Source: Roseburia sp.
GTDB taxonomy: Bacteria > Bacillota > Clostridia > Lachnospirales > Lachnospiraceae
Direction of reading: 5' to 3'
Assembly (NCBI GenBank): GCA_023664725.1
Contig: JAMPFA010000015.1
Span: forward strand, 1 to 39,306
Length of the DNA stretch: 39,306 bases
Part shown: in pieces, positions 1 to 8,403 of the stretch
Position numbering within the stretch: the first letter of the stretch is position 1
Layout of the letters: the number at the start of each line of letters is the position of its first letter
Translations under genes and position numbers: made by a program
The notes under the pieces: model-generated
What the model saw: only the letters and a program-made list of their open reading frames with translations
Database searches by the model: none
Told to the model about the DNA's origin: nothing

Positions 1-1
1 T

Positions 2-298
2 TACTATATTCCGGTAACTTTAAGGAAAATCACCTATTCCGGCTGTGTGTATGAGCATGTTAAATTGACAAAAGACCAGGCAAAACAACAGGCAAAAGAA
101 AATATTTGGCAGTTTTTAAAAAAATTGGAAGAAAAGGGTATTCAAATAGTAGATAAAAATGTTATGATAGAATTTGAGGAGAATCGGTGTCAGGTGAAAG
201 GCAGCATCACTGCAATGGAGAAAATTGGCAGATATGAGTCCGCCGAAATAGAAAAAATAGATACCGGTGAGGAAACCAAGGAGTATGAGTCTGACTGA
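2..298 (+). CDS. yqfD: YqfD-family sporulation protein, C-terminal part (5' end outside window)
   Basis: The reading frame is open from base 2, so the gene starts before the window and only about 98 C-terminal residues are visible. They run from YYIPVTLRK to a TGA stop. The part T-K-D-Q-A-K-Q-Q-A-K, then a helix and alternating charged strands ending in an 'ME.IG' type segment, matches the C-terminal soluble domain of YqfD (stage IV sporulation family). That protein is encoded directly upstream of phoH in many Firmicutes. The stop overlaps the start of phoH by 14 bases, so the two are probably translationally coupled. No start or membrane segment can be judged here. The identification leans on context as much as on the short visible sequence. 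Confidence 0.7.
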   Translation, partial: YYIPVTLRKITYSGCVYEHVKLTKDQAKQQAKENIWQFLKKLEEKGIQIVDKNVMIEFEENRCQVKGSITAMEKIGRYESAEIEKIDTGEETKEYESD

Positions 299-1277
299 AT
301 TAAATTTAAATATACCGCCGGAGCATATAGCAAATGTGTTTGGGCAGTTTGACGCTTATATTAAAAAAATTGAGAAAGCATTTCATGTCACAGTGGTAAA
401 CCGCAATGAGGCCATTAAAATCCTGGGAAATCCCAGTGGAACAGAGGATGCGGCAAACGTGTTTGAGCAGCTTTTAGAGCTGTCTAAAAGAGGAAATACC
501 ATCACGGAGCAGAATGTGAACTATGCAATATCCCTGGCATTGGAGAAAAACACTTCCGCCATTGTGGAGATTGACAAAGAGTGCATCTGCCATACCATTC
601 AGGGCAAGCCGGTGAAACCAAAAACCATCGGACAGAAAAACTATGTGGATAATATCCGTGGCAAAATGATCGTCTTTGGCACAGGGCCGGCAGGTACGGG
701 AAAGACCTACCTTGCAATTGCTATGGCGGTAACCGCATTTAAAAATGAGGAAGTGTCAAGGATCATACTGACAAGGCCTGCCATAGAAGCAGGAGAAAAG
801 CTGGGATTTCTTCCCGGTGATCTGCAGAGTAAGATCGACCCTTACTTAAGGCCTTTATATGATGCGCTCTATCAGATCATGGGTGCGGAAAGCTTTCAGC
901 GGAATATGGAAAAAGGATTGATTGAAGTTGCCCCCCTTGCCTACATGAGAGGGCGCACCTTAGACAATGCCTTTATCATATTGGATGAGGCGCAAAATAC
1001 CACACCGGCTCAGATGAAAATGTTTCTTACCAGGATTGGATTTGGTTCCAAAGTGGTGATTACAGGGGATGCCACCCAGAAAGATCTTGCACCCGGAACG
1101 AAGTCAGGGCTTGATATTGCCCTTAGAGTGCTTCGGAAAGTGGAGGACATTGGAATCTGTGAACTTACCAGCAGCGATGTGGTAAGACATCCGCTGGTTC
1201 AGAAGATTGTAAAAGCTTACGAGGATTATGAGAGCCAGCTGGAAAAAAAGAAAAAGAAACAGGCGATTAGGAGGTAA
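285..1277 (+). CDS. phoH: PhoH-family P-loop ATPase
   Basis: This is a cytoplasmic ATPase of the PhoH (YbeZ) family, usually encoded beside ybeY and linked to RNA and ribosome quality functions. From the ATG at 285 the protein has 330 residues, the usual family length. The Walker A motif GPAGTGKT lies at residues 134-141, and the Walker B segment FIILDEAQN and a VVITGDATQ strand follow. The N-terminal 110 residues form the KH-like lead-in typical of the long family form, and the C-terminus ends in a lysine-rich tail. A longer frame opens at a GTG at 267, but ATG 285 gives the family N-terminus and is preceded by GGTGAGG at 265-271. The gene overlaps yqfD and sits 11 bases before the next gene. 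Family assignment is firm; the exact cellular role is not. Confidence 0.95.
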   Translation: MSLTELNLNIPPEHIANVFGQFDAYIKKIEKAFHVTVVNRNEAIKILGNPSGTEDAANVFEQLLELSKRGNTITEQNVNYAISLALEKNTSAIVEIDKECICHTIQGKPVKPKTIGQKNYVDNIRGKMIVFGTGPAGTGKTYLAIAMAVTAFKNEEVSRIILTRPAIEAGEKLGFLPGDLQSKIDPYLRPLYDALYQIMGAESFQRNMEKGLIEVAPLAYMRGRTLDNAFIILDEAQNTTPAQMKMFLTRIGFGSKVVITGDATQKDLAPGTKSGLDIALRVLRKVEDIGICELTSSDVVRHPLVQKIVKAYEDYESQLEKKKKKQAIRR

Positions 1278-1288
1278 AGGAACAAAAG

Positions 1289-2467
1289 ATGCCATGGAAG
1301 AGACGACATCATATGAATGTCATAATTGTATTAACTGTTCTTTTGTCCGTTTTATTTGGATATTTTAACGGGCTGATGCTGGATGGATATGTGGTTTATC
1401 TGGCAATAGATGCCATATTTTTGGCGGTTTTTGAGTATGTGTTGGAGAGCAACAGGCTTTCGGGAAACATTGGGAATAACACATCCACCAACTATAAGGG
1501 AGTTTCTAGGTGTTATGCATTTTCCTGCCTGATGGTGCTCATCGGTTATTTTTCACCGGCCTATACCATGTCGGCAATTGCGCTGGTGCTTTTTATGAGC
1601 GTGATCGGAAACCCGGAAATAGCTGTCAGCGCAGGGATATTTTTGAGTGTTCTTTTGTGTGTTGCCACAGGAGGCGTTTTTTATGAACTGGCAGCTTACT
1701 GTATCCTGGTACTGGTAGGCGCCCAGCTTGCAAAGACTATGCATGATAAGAAGTACCGGATCTGGGGATGCCTGATCCTCTTATCTACGGCATTGGCAGT
1801 TCCCATGCTGTTTTACTATTTGGCAAACGGTACAAGCAGTATGGATGTGCTGGAGTGGAATCTGGTGATTAATCTTTTAGTCATCATGGTTTATATGATC
1901 ATGTCCAGCAGCATGTATGACAAGGCAGACCATGCCGCAACAGATTCCATAGAGGCTATTATCAAGGAAGATTATCCGCTGATACAGGATGTAAAAAACT
2001 ATTCCATGGCGGAGTATGTACATGCCATGAAAGTTTCCACCCTTGCCAGAAAATGTGCCAAAGAGATCAATGCGGACAAGAAGATCGTGGCTGCGGCAGG
2101 GTTTTATTACCGACTGGGAGTTTTGGAGGGGGAGCCTTTTATTGAAAATGGGGTGAAGCTGGCTCAGGAAAAGTGTTTTCCCGAAGTGATCATTACCATA
2201 TTGTCGGAATATAACGGTGAACAGAAGCTGCCCTCATCCAGGGAATCCGCTATCGTACATATGGTGGATGCCTGTCTGAAAAAGATTGAAATGTTAAACG
2301 AACACAATCTCTCCACTTCCTGGAATCAGGATATGGTGATCTATCAGACATTGAATGAGATGTCCGCCACAGGTATGTATGATGAATCCGGCCTCAGTAT
2401 GAACCAGTTTTTAAAAGTCCGGGAGCTTTTGGTTCGGGAGGGAATGAGTTATGACAATAAATATTGA
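1289..2467 (+). CDS. Multi-pass membrane protein with degenerate HD (PgpH/YqfF-like) domain
   Basis: The 392-residue protein occupies the place of yqfF/pgpH (7TM-HD cyclic-di-AMP phosphodiesterase) between phoH and ybeY. About six hydrophobic segments fill residues 10-210, followed by a cytoplasmic domain. The domain keeps the HD outline: H245 in YVHAM, the helix LARKCAKEINADKKIVAAAG, then YYRLG (273-277) where the family normally has YYHDIG, and later SEYNG where QHHG is usual. The metal-binding HD dyad is therefore missing, so phosphodiesterase activity seems unlikely. It also lacks the large extracellular region of full-length PgpH. It may be a regulatory or structural relic. AGGAGG at 1269-1274 sits 14 bases before the ATG, with AAAGG closer. 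The 3' end overlaps ybeY by 17 bases. Confidence 0.75.
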   Translation: MPWKRRHHMNVIIVLTVLLSVLFGYFNGLMLDGYVVYLAIDAIFLAVFEYVLESNRLSGNIGNNTSTNYKGVSRCYAFSCLMVLIGYFSPAYTMSAIALVLFMSVIGNPEIAVSAGIFLSVLLCVATGGVFYELAAYCILVLVGAQLAKTMHDKKYRIWGCLILLSTALAVPMLFYYLANGTSSMDVLEWNLVINLLVIMVYMIMSSSMYDKADHAATDSIEAIIKEDYPLIQDVKNYSMAEYVHAMKVSTLARKCAKEINADKKIVAAAGFYYRLGVLEGEPFIENGVKLAQEKCFPEVIITILSEYNGEQKLPSSRESAIVHMVDACLKKIEMLNEHNLSTSWNQDMVIYQTLNEMSATGMYDESGLSMNQFLKVRELLVREGMSYDNKY

Positions 2468-2945
2468 AGAGGAGGTTACTCCGAACTTTCCCTTTGACTA
2501 TAGAGAACTGGCAGAGAAGGTGATTACTTTTGCCCTGGATCATGAAAAATTTCCCTTTGAGGCGGAAGTTTGCCTAACCATTGTGGACAACGGTACAATT
2601 CAGGAAATCAACAGGGAACAAAGAGAGATTGACTCACCTACCGATGTGCTTTCTTTTCCGATGATTTCCTATGAAAACGCCGGTGACTTTTCACAGATTG
2701 AACATTCAGATGACAATTTTAATCCCGATACCGGGGAAGCGCTTTTAGGCGATATTGTGATCTCCGCAGAAAAGGTTTTCAGTCAGGCGGAGAGCTACGG
2801 GCATTCCCCGAAACGGGAATACGCATTTTTAATCGTACATAGTGTGCTGCACTTGCTGGGATATGACCATATGACTCCCGATGAGGCAGCCTTTATGGAA
2901 AATAAACAAACAGATATCTTAAATGAGATGAACATTTTAAGATAA
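2451..2945 (+). CDS. ybeY: rRNA maturation endoribonuclease YbeY
   Basis: YbeY is a zinc-dependent endoribonuclease involved in 16S rRNA 3' maturation and ribosome quality control. The 164-residue protein carries the diagnostic metal motif H130-SVL-H134-LLGYD-H140 and the upstream strand TDVLSFPM. Both are complete, so the enzyme should be active. The start lies within the end of the preceding membrane-protein gene (17-base overlap), and the following lipoprotein gene begins 16 bases after the stop, so it lies inside the phoH operon. The region of residues 80-95 (FSQIEHSDDNFNPDTG) is a longer loop than in Escherichia coli, as is common in clostridial members. Confidence 0.95.
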   Translation: MTINIEEEVTPNFPFDYRELAEKVITFALDHEKFPFEAEVCLTIVDNGTIQEINREQREIDSPTDVLSFPMISYENAGDFSQIEHSDDNFNPDTGEALLGDIVISAEKVFSQAESYGHSPKREYAFLIVHSVLHLLGYDHMTPDEAAFMENKQTDILNEMNILR

Positions 2946-2961
2946 CAGGAGGTTAAAGAAA

Positions 2962-4101
2962 ATGAGACATATGAAAAAAACACTTCTTTTTGCGTCAATC
3001 TGCTGTCTTGCATTTGCAGGCTGCGGCAAAAGCAATGAGGAAACACCGGAGAACACAGAAGAACTGCTGGTGTTGGAGACGGAAACCGAGATAACGGTAG
3101 AACCGGAAACGGAGACGGAAACCGAGACAGAAGCAGTTGAGGATCTGGGAAGCAGAGGCCTTTTGACAGGGGAACCTGTGGATGAAGTTGTGGCGCATAT
3201 GCGGCCGGTTTCCTGTATGGTAGGTAATACCACAGATGCAATGCCCCAGTATGGTATCTCAAATGCAGATGTGATCGTAGAGGCTCCGGCTGAGGGCGGC
3301 CTTACCAGAATCATGCCTATTTTCCAGGACTACAGGGAGCTTCCCACAATTATGTCCCAGAGAAGCTGCCGTCACTATTTTGCGTATTTATCCAACGAGT
3401 TTGACTCTATTTATGTGCATTACGGACAGGCTATTTATGCCACGGAAATGTTGAAATCCATGGATGACTTAAACGGACTGGACGGAGATTTGGAAAATGT
3501 GACATTTTACAGGGATTCCTCCAGGAAATCTCCCCACAATGCCTATATTAATGGGGATAGTATCCAGGCGGGAATTGACAAGAGAGAATACAGAACCACA
3601 TTACCGGATGGATTTCAACACTATATCTTTGCCAAGGACGGCGAGGAAGTTACGCTGGATAACGGTGAGGCCGCAGTGGTAGTAGAACCGGGATTCCCGG
3701 TAAACAAGCCATGGTTTGAGTACGACGAGTCCACTGGACTCTACAAACGTTTCCAGTATAAATCTGCCCACATTGACGGTGGCAACGGCGAACAGCTCGC
3801 CTTTAAAAATATTATATTCAGGGTCTGCGATTACAAGATGGAGCCAGACAACAAATATCTGGACGTAAAGACGGCTACTTATGACCAGTTGAGACCTGGA
3901 AAATATATTACAAATGGAAAAGCCATTGATATTACATGGACGAAGTCCGTGGAAGACGGAAAGCCTCACTATTTTGATGCAGATGGCAACGAGTTGGTCA
4001 TCAACCAGGGAAAAACATGTGTGTGTATCGTATTAGATGATTCCGTTGAGAAAATGGGAGTCTATGCAAGCAAAAGTGAGTTTGAGGCAGCACGTGAATA
4101 G
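2962..4101 (+). CDS. DUF3048 (YerB-like) lipoprotein
   Basis: This is a 379-residue secreted lipoprotein of unknown function. The N-terminus has a short basic start, a hydrophobic stretch and the lipobox LAFAGC, so the mature protein would be anchored at the outer face of the membrane by that cysteine. A Glu/Thr-rich linker follows (residues about 30-55, repeated ETE units) and then the DUF3048 body, recognised by RPVSCMVGN, PQYGISNADVIVEAPAEGGLTRIMPIFQD and the QRSCRHYFAYLSNEFDSIYVHYG block. AGGAGG at 2947-2952 with 9-base spacing supports the ATG at 2962; a second in-frame ATG lies at 2971. The family is common in spore-forming Firmicutes, but I know of no firm activity. It follows ybeY by 16 bases and precedes the flippase by 21. 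Confidence 0.85.
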   Translation: MRHMKKTLLFASICCLAFAGCGKSNEETPENTEELLVLETETEITVEPETETETETEAVEDLGSRGLLTGEPVDEVVAHMRPVSCMVGNTTDAMPQYGISNADVIVEAPAEGGLTRIMPIFQDYRELPTIMSQRSCRHYFAYLSNEFDSIYVHYGQAIYATEMLKSMDDLNGLDGDLENVTFYRDSSRKSPHNAYINGDSIQAGIDKREYRTTLPDGFQHYIFAKDGEEVTLDNGEAAVVVEPGFPVNKPWFEYDESTGLYKRFQYKSAHIDGGNGEQLAFKNIIFRVCDYKMEPDNKYLDVKTATYDQLRPGKYITNGKAIDITWTKSVEDGKPHYFDADGNELVINQGKTCVCIVLDDSVEKMGVYASKSEFEAARE

Positions 4102-4122
4102 TAATGAACTTTGAGGTAGGTT

Positions 4123-5790
4123 ATGAGTCAGAGAAAGAAAAGTAGTACAAGTTTTCTTTTGCAGGGTTCTATCTTAGCGGTAGCATCATTGCTTAGCCGT
4201 GTGATCGGCATGTTTTACAGACTGCCGGTGACAAATATTATCGGTGATGTAGGAAATGACTATTACAGTTGTGCATTTGAAATTTATAATATATTTCTCC
4301 TGATTTCGTCATTTAGCCTTCCTCTGGCGGTATCGAAGCTGGTTTCAGCCAGGATTTCCAGGGGAGAAAAGACAAACGCATTCCGCATTGTAAAGGGAGC
4401 GTTTGTCTTTGCCGCCGTGTCAGGTTCTGTTGCGGCACTGATTGTATATTTTGGCGCAGAGTATATCACAAATCTGCTGAAAACTCCCATGGCAGTCTAC
4501 GCTCTCAGGATACTCTCGCCAACTCTTGTGATCGTGGCGATCCTTGGGGTTCTAAGGGGATATTTTCAGGGGCTTGGCAGTATGGTTCCAAGCGCCATAT
4601 CCCAGGTTATAGAGCAGATTATCAATGCCCTTGTGAGCATGGGAGCTGCCTACTATCTGTTTGGTTATGGAAAAAAAGTGGGGGAGGCCCTTGGCAGCCC
4701 GGATAAGTATGCGGCAGCTTACGGTGCTGCTGGCAGCACCCTTGGCACCTGTGCAGGGGCTGCGGCAGGTTTTTTGTTTCTCCTGTTTGTATTTTTTGCT
4801 TACCGGACAGCAATCAAGCGCCGAAAAGTGCGGGAGAGGAATGTAGAGACTGAATCTTATGGTCAGGTGGCAAAAATCATTCTCTTTACGATCCTTCCGG
4901 TGCTTTTGAGTACTACAATTTACAATATCAGTGGTATTTTAGATCAGGGAATCTTTAAAAATCTGGTATTGTTAAAGGGATACAGCAAGGATGAGGAGGA
5001 GATTCTCTGGGGAGTATTTTCCGGCAAATATAAGCTGTTAATCAATGTGCCAATCTCTATCGCCTCTGCATTGTCGGCCTCCTGTGTGCCAAACCTGGCG
5101 GCCTCCTATGCCAATCGGAGGATGGATGTAGTGCGTCAGCAGATTTCTGCTGCTATGCGTTTTAACATGATTATTGTGTTTCCCTGTACGGTGGGAATTG
5201 GTGTGCTGGCATCTCCGATCATGCAGCTTTTACTGAAAGACTCCTCCGAGCTGACAGAGAGGATGCTTCAGGTGGGGGCAGTGGCAGTTTTGTTTTTTTC
5301 CATCTCTACATTGTCCAACGGAATTTTACAGGGAATCAACCGTATGCGCCAGCCCGTAGTCAATGCGGCGATTGCCCTTGGACTGCATCTGATCATTTTA
5401 GTGCTTTTCTTATGGGTATTTGATCTGAACATTTATGCTGTTGTGTATGCCAATACTTTATTTGCACTGTTTATGTGTATTTTTAACGGAATATGCATAA
5501 GGAAATACAGTGGGTATGTGATGGATGTAGTGCATATTTTTGTGCTGCCAGGGCTTGCCTCCCTGATTATGGGGATTTTTGTGTACTTTTCTTATAGAGG
5601 GCTTTACCACGCCACAGGCTCCAACACCATATCCACCCTGCTCTCTGTGTTTGTGGGGGTGGTCGTGTACGGAATCTGTATGTTAAAGGGCGGCCTCACG
5701 GAGGAGGAGATTTTGAAGTTCCCCAAGGGCGCAGCCATTGTGCGGATGGCAAAAAAACTGCATTTGTTAAAAGAACATGATTATATTTGA
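4123..5790 (+). CDS. MurJ/SpoVB-type polysaccharide (lipid-linked) flippase
   Basis: The protein has 555 residues and about fourteen hydrophobic segments, starting with the conserved region SFLLQGSILAVASLLSRVIGMFYRLPVTNIIG. This marks the MOP-superfamily branch that includes SpoVB and YtgP/MurJ of Bacillus. Members move lipid-linked cell-wall precursors across the membrane, either lipid II in growth or a spore-cortex precursor. The sequence alone does not separate the sporulation paralogue from the vegetative one, so no symbol is given. GAGG at 4113-4116 lies just before the ATG. It follows the DUF3048 gene closely and probably shares the phoH operon transcript. A GC-rich Ala stretch near residues 200-215 forms a small hairpin in the DNA that seems to be a by-product of coding. 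Confidence 0.85.
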   Translation: MSQRKKSSTSFLLQGSILAVASLLSRVIGMFYRLPVTNIIGDVGNDYYSCAFEIYNIFLLISSFSLPLAVSKLVSARISRGEKTNAFRIVKGAFVFAAVSGSVAALIVYFGAEYITNLLKTPMAVYALRILSPTLVIVAILGVLRGYFQGLGSMVPSAISQVIEQIINALVSMGAAYYLFGYGKKVGEALGSPDKYAAAYGAAGSTLGTCAGAAAGFLFLLFVFFAYRTAIKRRKVRERNVETESYGQVAKIILFTILPVLLSTTIYNISGILDQGIFKNLVLLKGYSKDEEEILWGVFSGKYKLLINVPISIASALSASCVPNLAASYANRRMDVVRQQISAAMRFNMIIVFPCTVGIGVLASPIMQLLLKDSSELTERMLQVGAVAVLFFSISTLSNGILQGINRMRQPVVNAAIALGLHLIILVLFLWVFDLNIYAVVYANTLFALFMCIFNGICIRKYSGYVMDVVHIFVLPGLASLIMGIFVYFSYRGLYHATGSNTISTLLSVFVGVVVYGICMLKGGLTEEEILKFPKGAAIVRMAKKLHLLKEHDYI

Positions 5791-5822
5791 AAAAAATGCG
5801 AATACTATGACTGGTGATGAAG

Positions 5823-6197
5823 ATGAAAAAAGTCAATCGTATCCGCATTTTTTGCGTGGCGGCAGTGGCGGCTTTGATTCTTGCCTTAGGGATCAGGAGC
5901 AGCGGCTCTCTGAAAAAGGAGGAGCCGCCAGAGGCGCAGGAGCCTGTGGTGGAGACGGAGATTCCCACGGACACGGAGCCTGTTTTAACTGTCAATCAGA
6001 ATATTGATTATAAATATGTGATTATTGAGGAGGGGGATTACCTTACCGTCTACTATGCAGACCGGAAAACGGTGTACGAATATACCAACATCCGCTATTC
6101 CGATTTGGAGGACACCCTGCGCCAAAAAATCCGTAAAGGCTTCTGGATCGAAGATGAGGAGCAGCTTTACGGATTTCTGGAAAATTATGATTCGTAG
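5823..6197 (+). CDS. Small membrane-anchored protein with BofC-like C-terminus
   Basis: This is about 124 residues from the ATG at 5823, which is preceded by GGTGA at 5813-5817; a GTG at 5814 and an ATG at 5817 are alternatives. One N-terminal hydrophobic segment (IRIFCVAAVAALILALGI) would act as a membrane anchor or signal. An acidic Pro/Glu/Thr linker follows, then a domain with YVIIEEGDYLTVYYADRKTVYEYTNI and the ending ...WIEDEEQLYGFLENYDS. That pattern (strand, Tyr-rich strand, then E-x-x-LY-x-FLE-x-Y-x-S) resembles the C-terminal domain of BofC, the forespore intermembrane regulator of Bacillus. The assignment is by eye only. The gene meets the minus-strand fusion gene tail to tail with a 13-base overlap and no clear terminator. 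Confidence 0.6.
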   Translation: MKKVNRIRIFCVAAVAALILALGIRSSGSLKKEEPPEAQEPVVETEIPTDTEPVLTVNQNIDYKYVIIEEGDYLTVYYADRKTVYEYTNIRYSDLEDTLRQKIRKGFWIEDEEQLYGFLENYDS

Positions 6198-7450
6198 GTG
6201 TATTCCCGGTATTGGCGTTTTGGCCCGCCGCACACAGGGCAGTGGTCGGGGATTTGCTCCCCGGTCATGACGCATCCGCAGATGGGGCACACATAGATGG
6301 AGGTTTCCCTGAAGGTTTCCATGTCTGACGCCTCCCTTAAAAGACGTTCATGTACCTTTTCTGCAAAGGAGGCGGAGGCGTAAGCCTGGGCAGAGAGGGG
6401 ATTTTGATGTTCCCTGGCATATTCCTCCAATATTTTGTAGAGATAGGTGTACTCAAATTCCTCCCCGGGGATAAATGTCCCCACAGATTCCAAAAAGGCT
6501 TTGGGGCGTTCCAACACGGAGTAGAAGTTTCTGGCGTGGTAGTATTCGGAGGCAGCCAACGCTTCAAAGAGGTTGGCGATTTTGTCCATTCCCCGCCGCT
6601 TTGCCCGATCCGCAAACATTAAGTACTTTAGGTGGGCCATCAGTTCCCCCTGTACCGTCTCTAAGAGCTTTTCATTTAAAATGTCATCCTTTTGCTCCTT
6701 ATTGTAGCAGTCCTCGGAGAGGTTGGCGATTTGGTAGGCCAGCGTCCCGTTTTCCTCGCAAAAATGGACGATGTGGTGCTCCACGTCACAGGCCTTGATG
6801 TCGCTGGACACATCCTCAATCATTGCGCCGCCCCCGCCGGTGCAGATCAGGGGAATCCCCTCCACCTCGTCCACAAAACGGGAGTGGACATGGCCGCAGA
6901 GCAGGTATTTTACCTTGTCCTTCCCAGGTGTATAGGCAGTCTTTAACCGGTCAAATTCTTCCTGGGAGACGGAATTTTGGATAAAATGGTTGGGGACGGG
7001 GATGTGAAAGGCGATAATCGCCTGGGTGACCTCCTCCATGTTCAAAACAGTTTCTAATAGCGTAAGCCCTTCTTCGTCAAATTTCCGCAGGGCGTTGTCC
7101 AGGACAACCACCGCAAAGTTGTCCGTCAAAAGGGCATAATTTTTCCGCCCGAAATAGGATTCATACTCCCCGGTGTCGTGGTTTCCCCGCAGGACGTACA
7201 CCGGATTTTCCGCAATGGTTTCCGTTATGTTTTGAATCATGTTGTAATAGTATTTTGTTCCCGTGGGAACTAAGTCCCCGGCAATCAGGGTGATGTCGTC
7301 CTTTGCGCTCTCTTTCAGTGCGCCTGCGTAGACCTTCATGTTGTAGGTTCCAAGCCCCTCACAGCCCGGGTCGCCGATTACGCCTATGGAGTGTACGTTG
7401 TTCAGGCGGAGGATGGGCTGGGAGACAGATTGCAGTTTTTTGTTTTGCAT
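6185..7450 (-). CDS. Calcineurin-like metallophosphoesterase fused to rubrerythrin and rubredoxin-like domains
   Basis: A 421-residue protein with three parts. Residues about 15-225 are a calcineurin-type phosphoesterase with its metal motifs in order: GD(P), GDLVPTG, GNHDTG, an H in IIAFHIP and GHVHSR. Residues about 260-375 are a ferritin-like rubrerythrin four-helix bundle with the diiron carboxylate/His pattern (QGELMAH, ASEYYHARNFY, EFEYTYLY, FAEKVHERLL). Residues about 390-417 hold a rubredoxin-like CPICG...CPVCGG iron site. All ligands appear present. Rubrerythrins remove peroxide in anaerobes, so the fusion may pair peroxide reduction with a phosphoester hydrolase. The ATG at 7450 has GAAAGG upstream, and an extended -10 sits at 7488-7493. 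It is one of only two minus-strand genes in the window. Confidence 0.9.
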   Translation of the reverse strand: MQNKKLQSVSQPILRLNNVHSIGVIGDPGCEGLGTYNMKVYAGALKESAKDDITLIAGDLVPTGTKYYYNMIQNITETIAENPVYVLRGNHDTGEYESYFGRKNYALLTDNFAVVVLDNALRKFDEEGLTLLETVLNMEEVTQAIIAFHIPVPNHFIQNSVSQEEFDRLKTAYTPGKDKVKYLLCGHVHSRFVDEVEGIPLICTGGGGAMIEDVSSDIKACDVEHHIVHFCEENGTLAYQIANLSEDCYNKEQKDDILNEKLLETVQGELMAHLKYLMFADRAKRRGMDKIANLFEALAASEYYHARNFYSVLERPKAFLESVGTFIPGEEFEYTYLYKILEEYAREHQNPLSAQAYASASFAEKVHERLLREASDMETFRETSIYVCPICGCVMTGEQIPDHCPVCGGPKRQYREYTYES

Positions 7451-7487
7451 GGCTGTTTTTCCTTTCTGTTTTGAAATTCTTTCCTCT

Positions 7488-7496
7488 ATTTTAGCA
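7488..7496 (-). promoter_or_regulatory. Extended -10 promoter for the phosphoesterase-rubrerythrin gene
   Basis: On the minus strand the bases read TGC-TAAAAT, an extended -10 box, about 38 bases before the ATG at 7450. The -35 position (about 17 bases upstream) reads TTTCAC, which is a poor match, so the TG extension probably matters. It faces away from the ydcF promoter at 7536-7564. Confidence 0.55.
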
Positions 7497-7535
7497 GAAG
7501 ATGAGGGAATGTGAAAGATATCCCCCGAAATTTTG

Positions 7536-7564
7536 TTGTAAGGATGGGGGAGCGGGTATATAAT
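7536..7564 (+). promoter_or_regulatory. Promoter for the YdcF-like gene
   Basis: TTGTAA (7536-7541), a 17-base spacer and a perfect TATAAT (7559-7564) form a sigma-A-type promoter. The expected transcript start near 7571 leaves a leader of about 60 bases before the ATG at 7630. It is divergent from the minus-strand promoter at 7488-7496. Confidence 0.7.
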
Positions 7565-7629
7565 AGTAGGTAGTGTTTTGGCTGCGGCACAAAAGCGATG
7601 TATTTTGGGAACGTTTAAGGAGAATTAAG

Positions 7630-8382
7630 ATGAGTCGATTACATATGATGTTTGCGGTGTTGGGGGCGGTATGTTTTTTGTGGTTTGCCTTGCCCTCCTT
7701 TACCATTTTCAGCATTGGGAGCGTGACGGGCATGATGTTATCCGGTGCGCTGTTTTGTTATGGGATATTTTATCGGAAAGTACATATGGTTTTGGGAATG
7801 ATCTGGGGGAAAACCTGGGGGAAGGCGGCGATTGGGTGCGTGGTTTTCGTTGTCGCTGCGGTGATGTTTGTAGCCTGCATCGAGACAGTGGGCATGGTGA
7901 AAACTGCCCTGCGCCATCCGCCGAAAAACACCAATGCGGTGGTGCTTGGGTGCAGCGTCAAGGGGGAGCGGCCAAGCCGGGTGCTGGTGGAACGGCTGGA
8001 GGCCGCCTACGAATATTTGACGGAAAATGAGGGGGCTTTCTGTGTGCTCTCCGGGGGACAGGGGCCGGGGGAGGATATCAGCGAGGCGGAATGCATGTTC
8101 CGTTATCTGACGGAGAGGGGTATTGCGCCAGAGCGGCTGTTTCTGGAGGATACCTCCACCAACACGAAGGAAAACCTGGCATTTTCCATGGAAATTTTAA
8201 AGGAGCAGGGCATGGAGGGGGAGATTACTATTATTACCAGCGAGTTCCACGAGTACCGGGCAAACAAGGTGGCAGAGAGGCTTGGAATTAAGAGTTACAG
8301 TACGCCAAGCCATACGTTTTTTGGGTATCTGCCGACGTTTTATGTGAGGGAGCTGTATGGGATTTTGTATTATATGTTTTAG
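7630..8382 (+). CDS. YdcF/SanA-like DUF218 membrane protein
   Basis: From the ATG at 7630, backed by AAGGAG about 8 bases upstream, the protein has 250 residues. The frame is open further upstream, but that part overlaps the promoter. Three or four hydrophobic segments fill residues 5-95, followed by a soluble DUF218 domain: NAVVLGCSVKGERPSRVLVERLEAAYEYL, CVLSGGQGPGEDISEAECMFRYL, ERLFLEDTSTNTKENLAFS and ITSEFHEYRA. The family has a Rossmann-like fold and has been linked to envelope functions such as vancomycin sensitivity (SanA), but the substrate is unknown. The RhuM gene starts 21 bases after the stop and may be read from the same promoter. Confidence 0.85.
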   Translation: MSRLHMMFAVLGAVCFLWFALPSFTIFSIGSVTGMMLSGALFCYGIFYRKVHMVLGMIWGKTWGKAAIGCVVFVVAAVMFVACIETVGMVKTALRHPPKNTNAVVLGCSVKGERPSRVLVERLEAAYEYLTENEGAFCVLSGGQGPGEDISEAECMFRYLTERGIAPERLFLEDTSTNTKENLAFSMEILKEQGMEGEITIITSEFHEYRANKVAERLGIKSYSTPSHTFFGYLPTFYVRELYGILYYMF

Positions 8383-8403
8383 GGAGGAGGCAGGTGAGAA
8401 GAT

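Noticed and set aside
2795..3262. 155-residue open frame on the minus strand across ybeY and the lipoprotein gene
   Set aside because: It is antisense to two well-supported genes, has a Ser/Pro/Leu composition caused by the Glu/Thr-repeat DNA, and has no ribosome site.
4700..4750. GC-rich hairpin (GGTGCTG / CAGCACC) in the flippase gene
   Set aside because: Only seven pairs, within an Ala/Gly-coding stretch, so codon content explains it.
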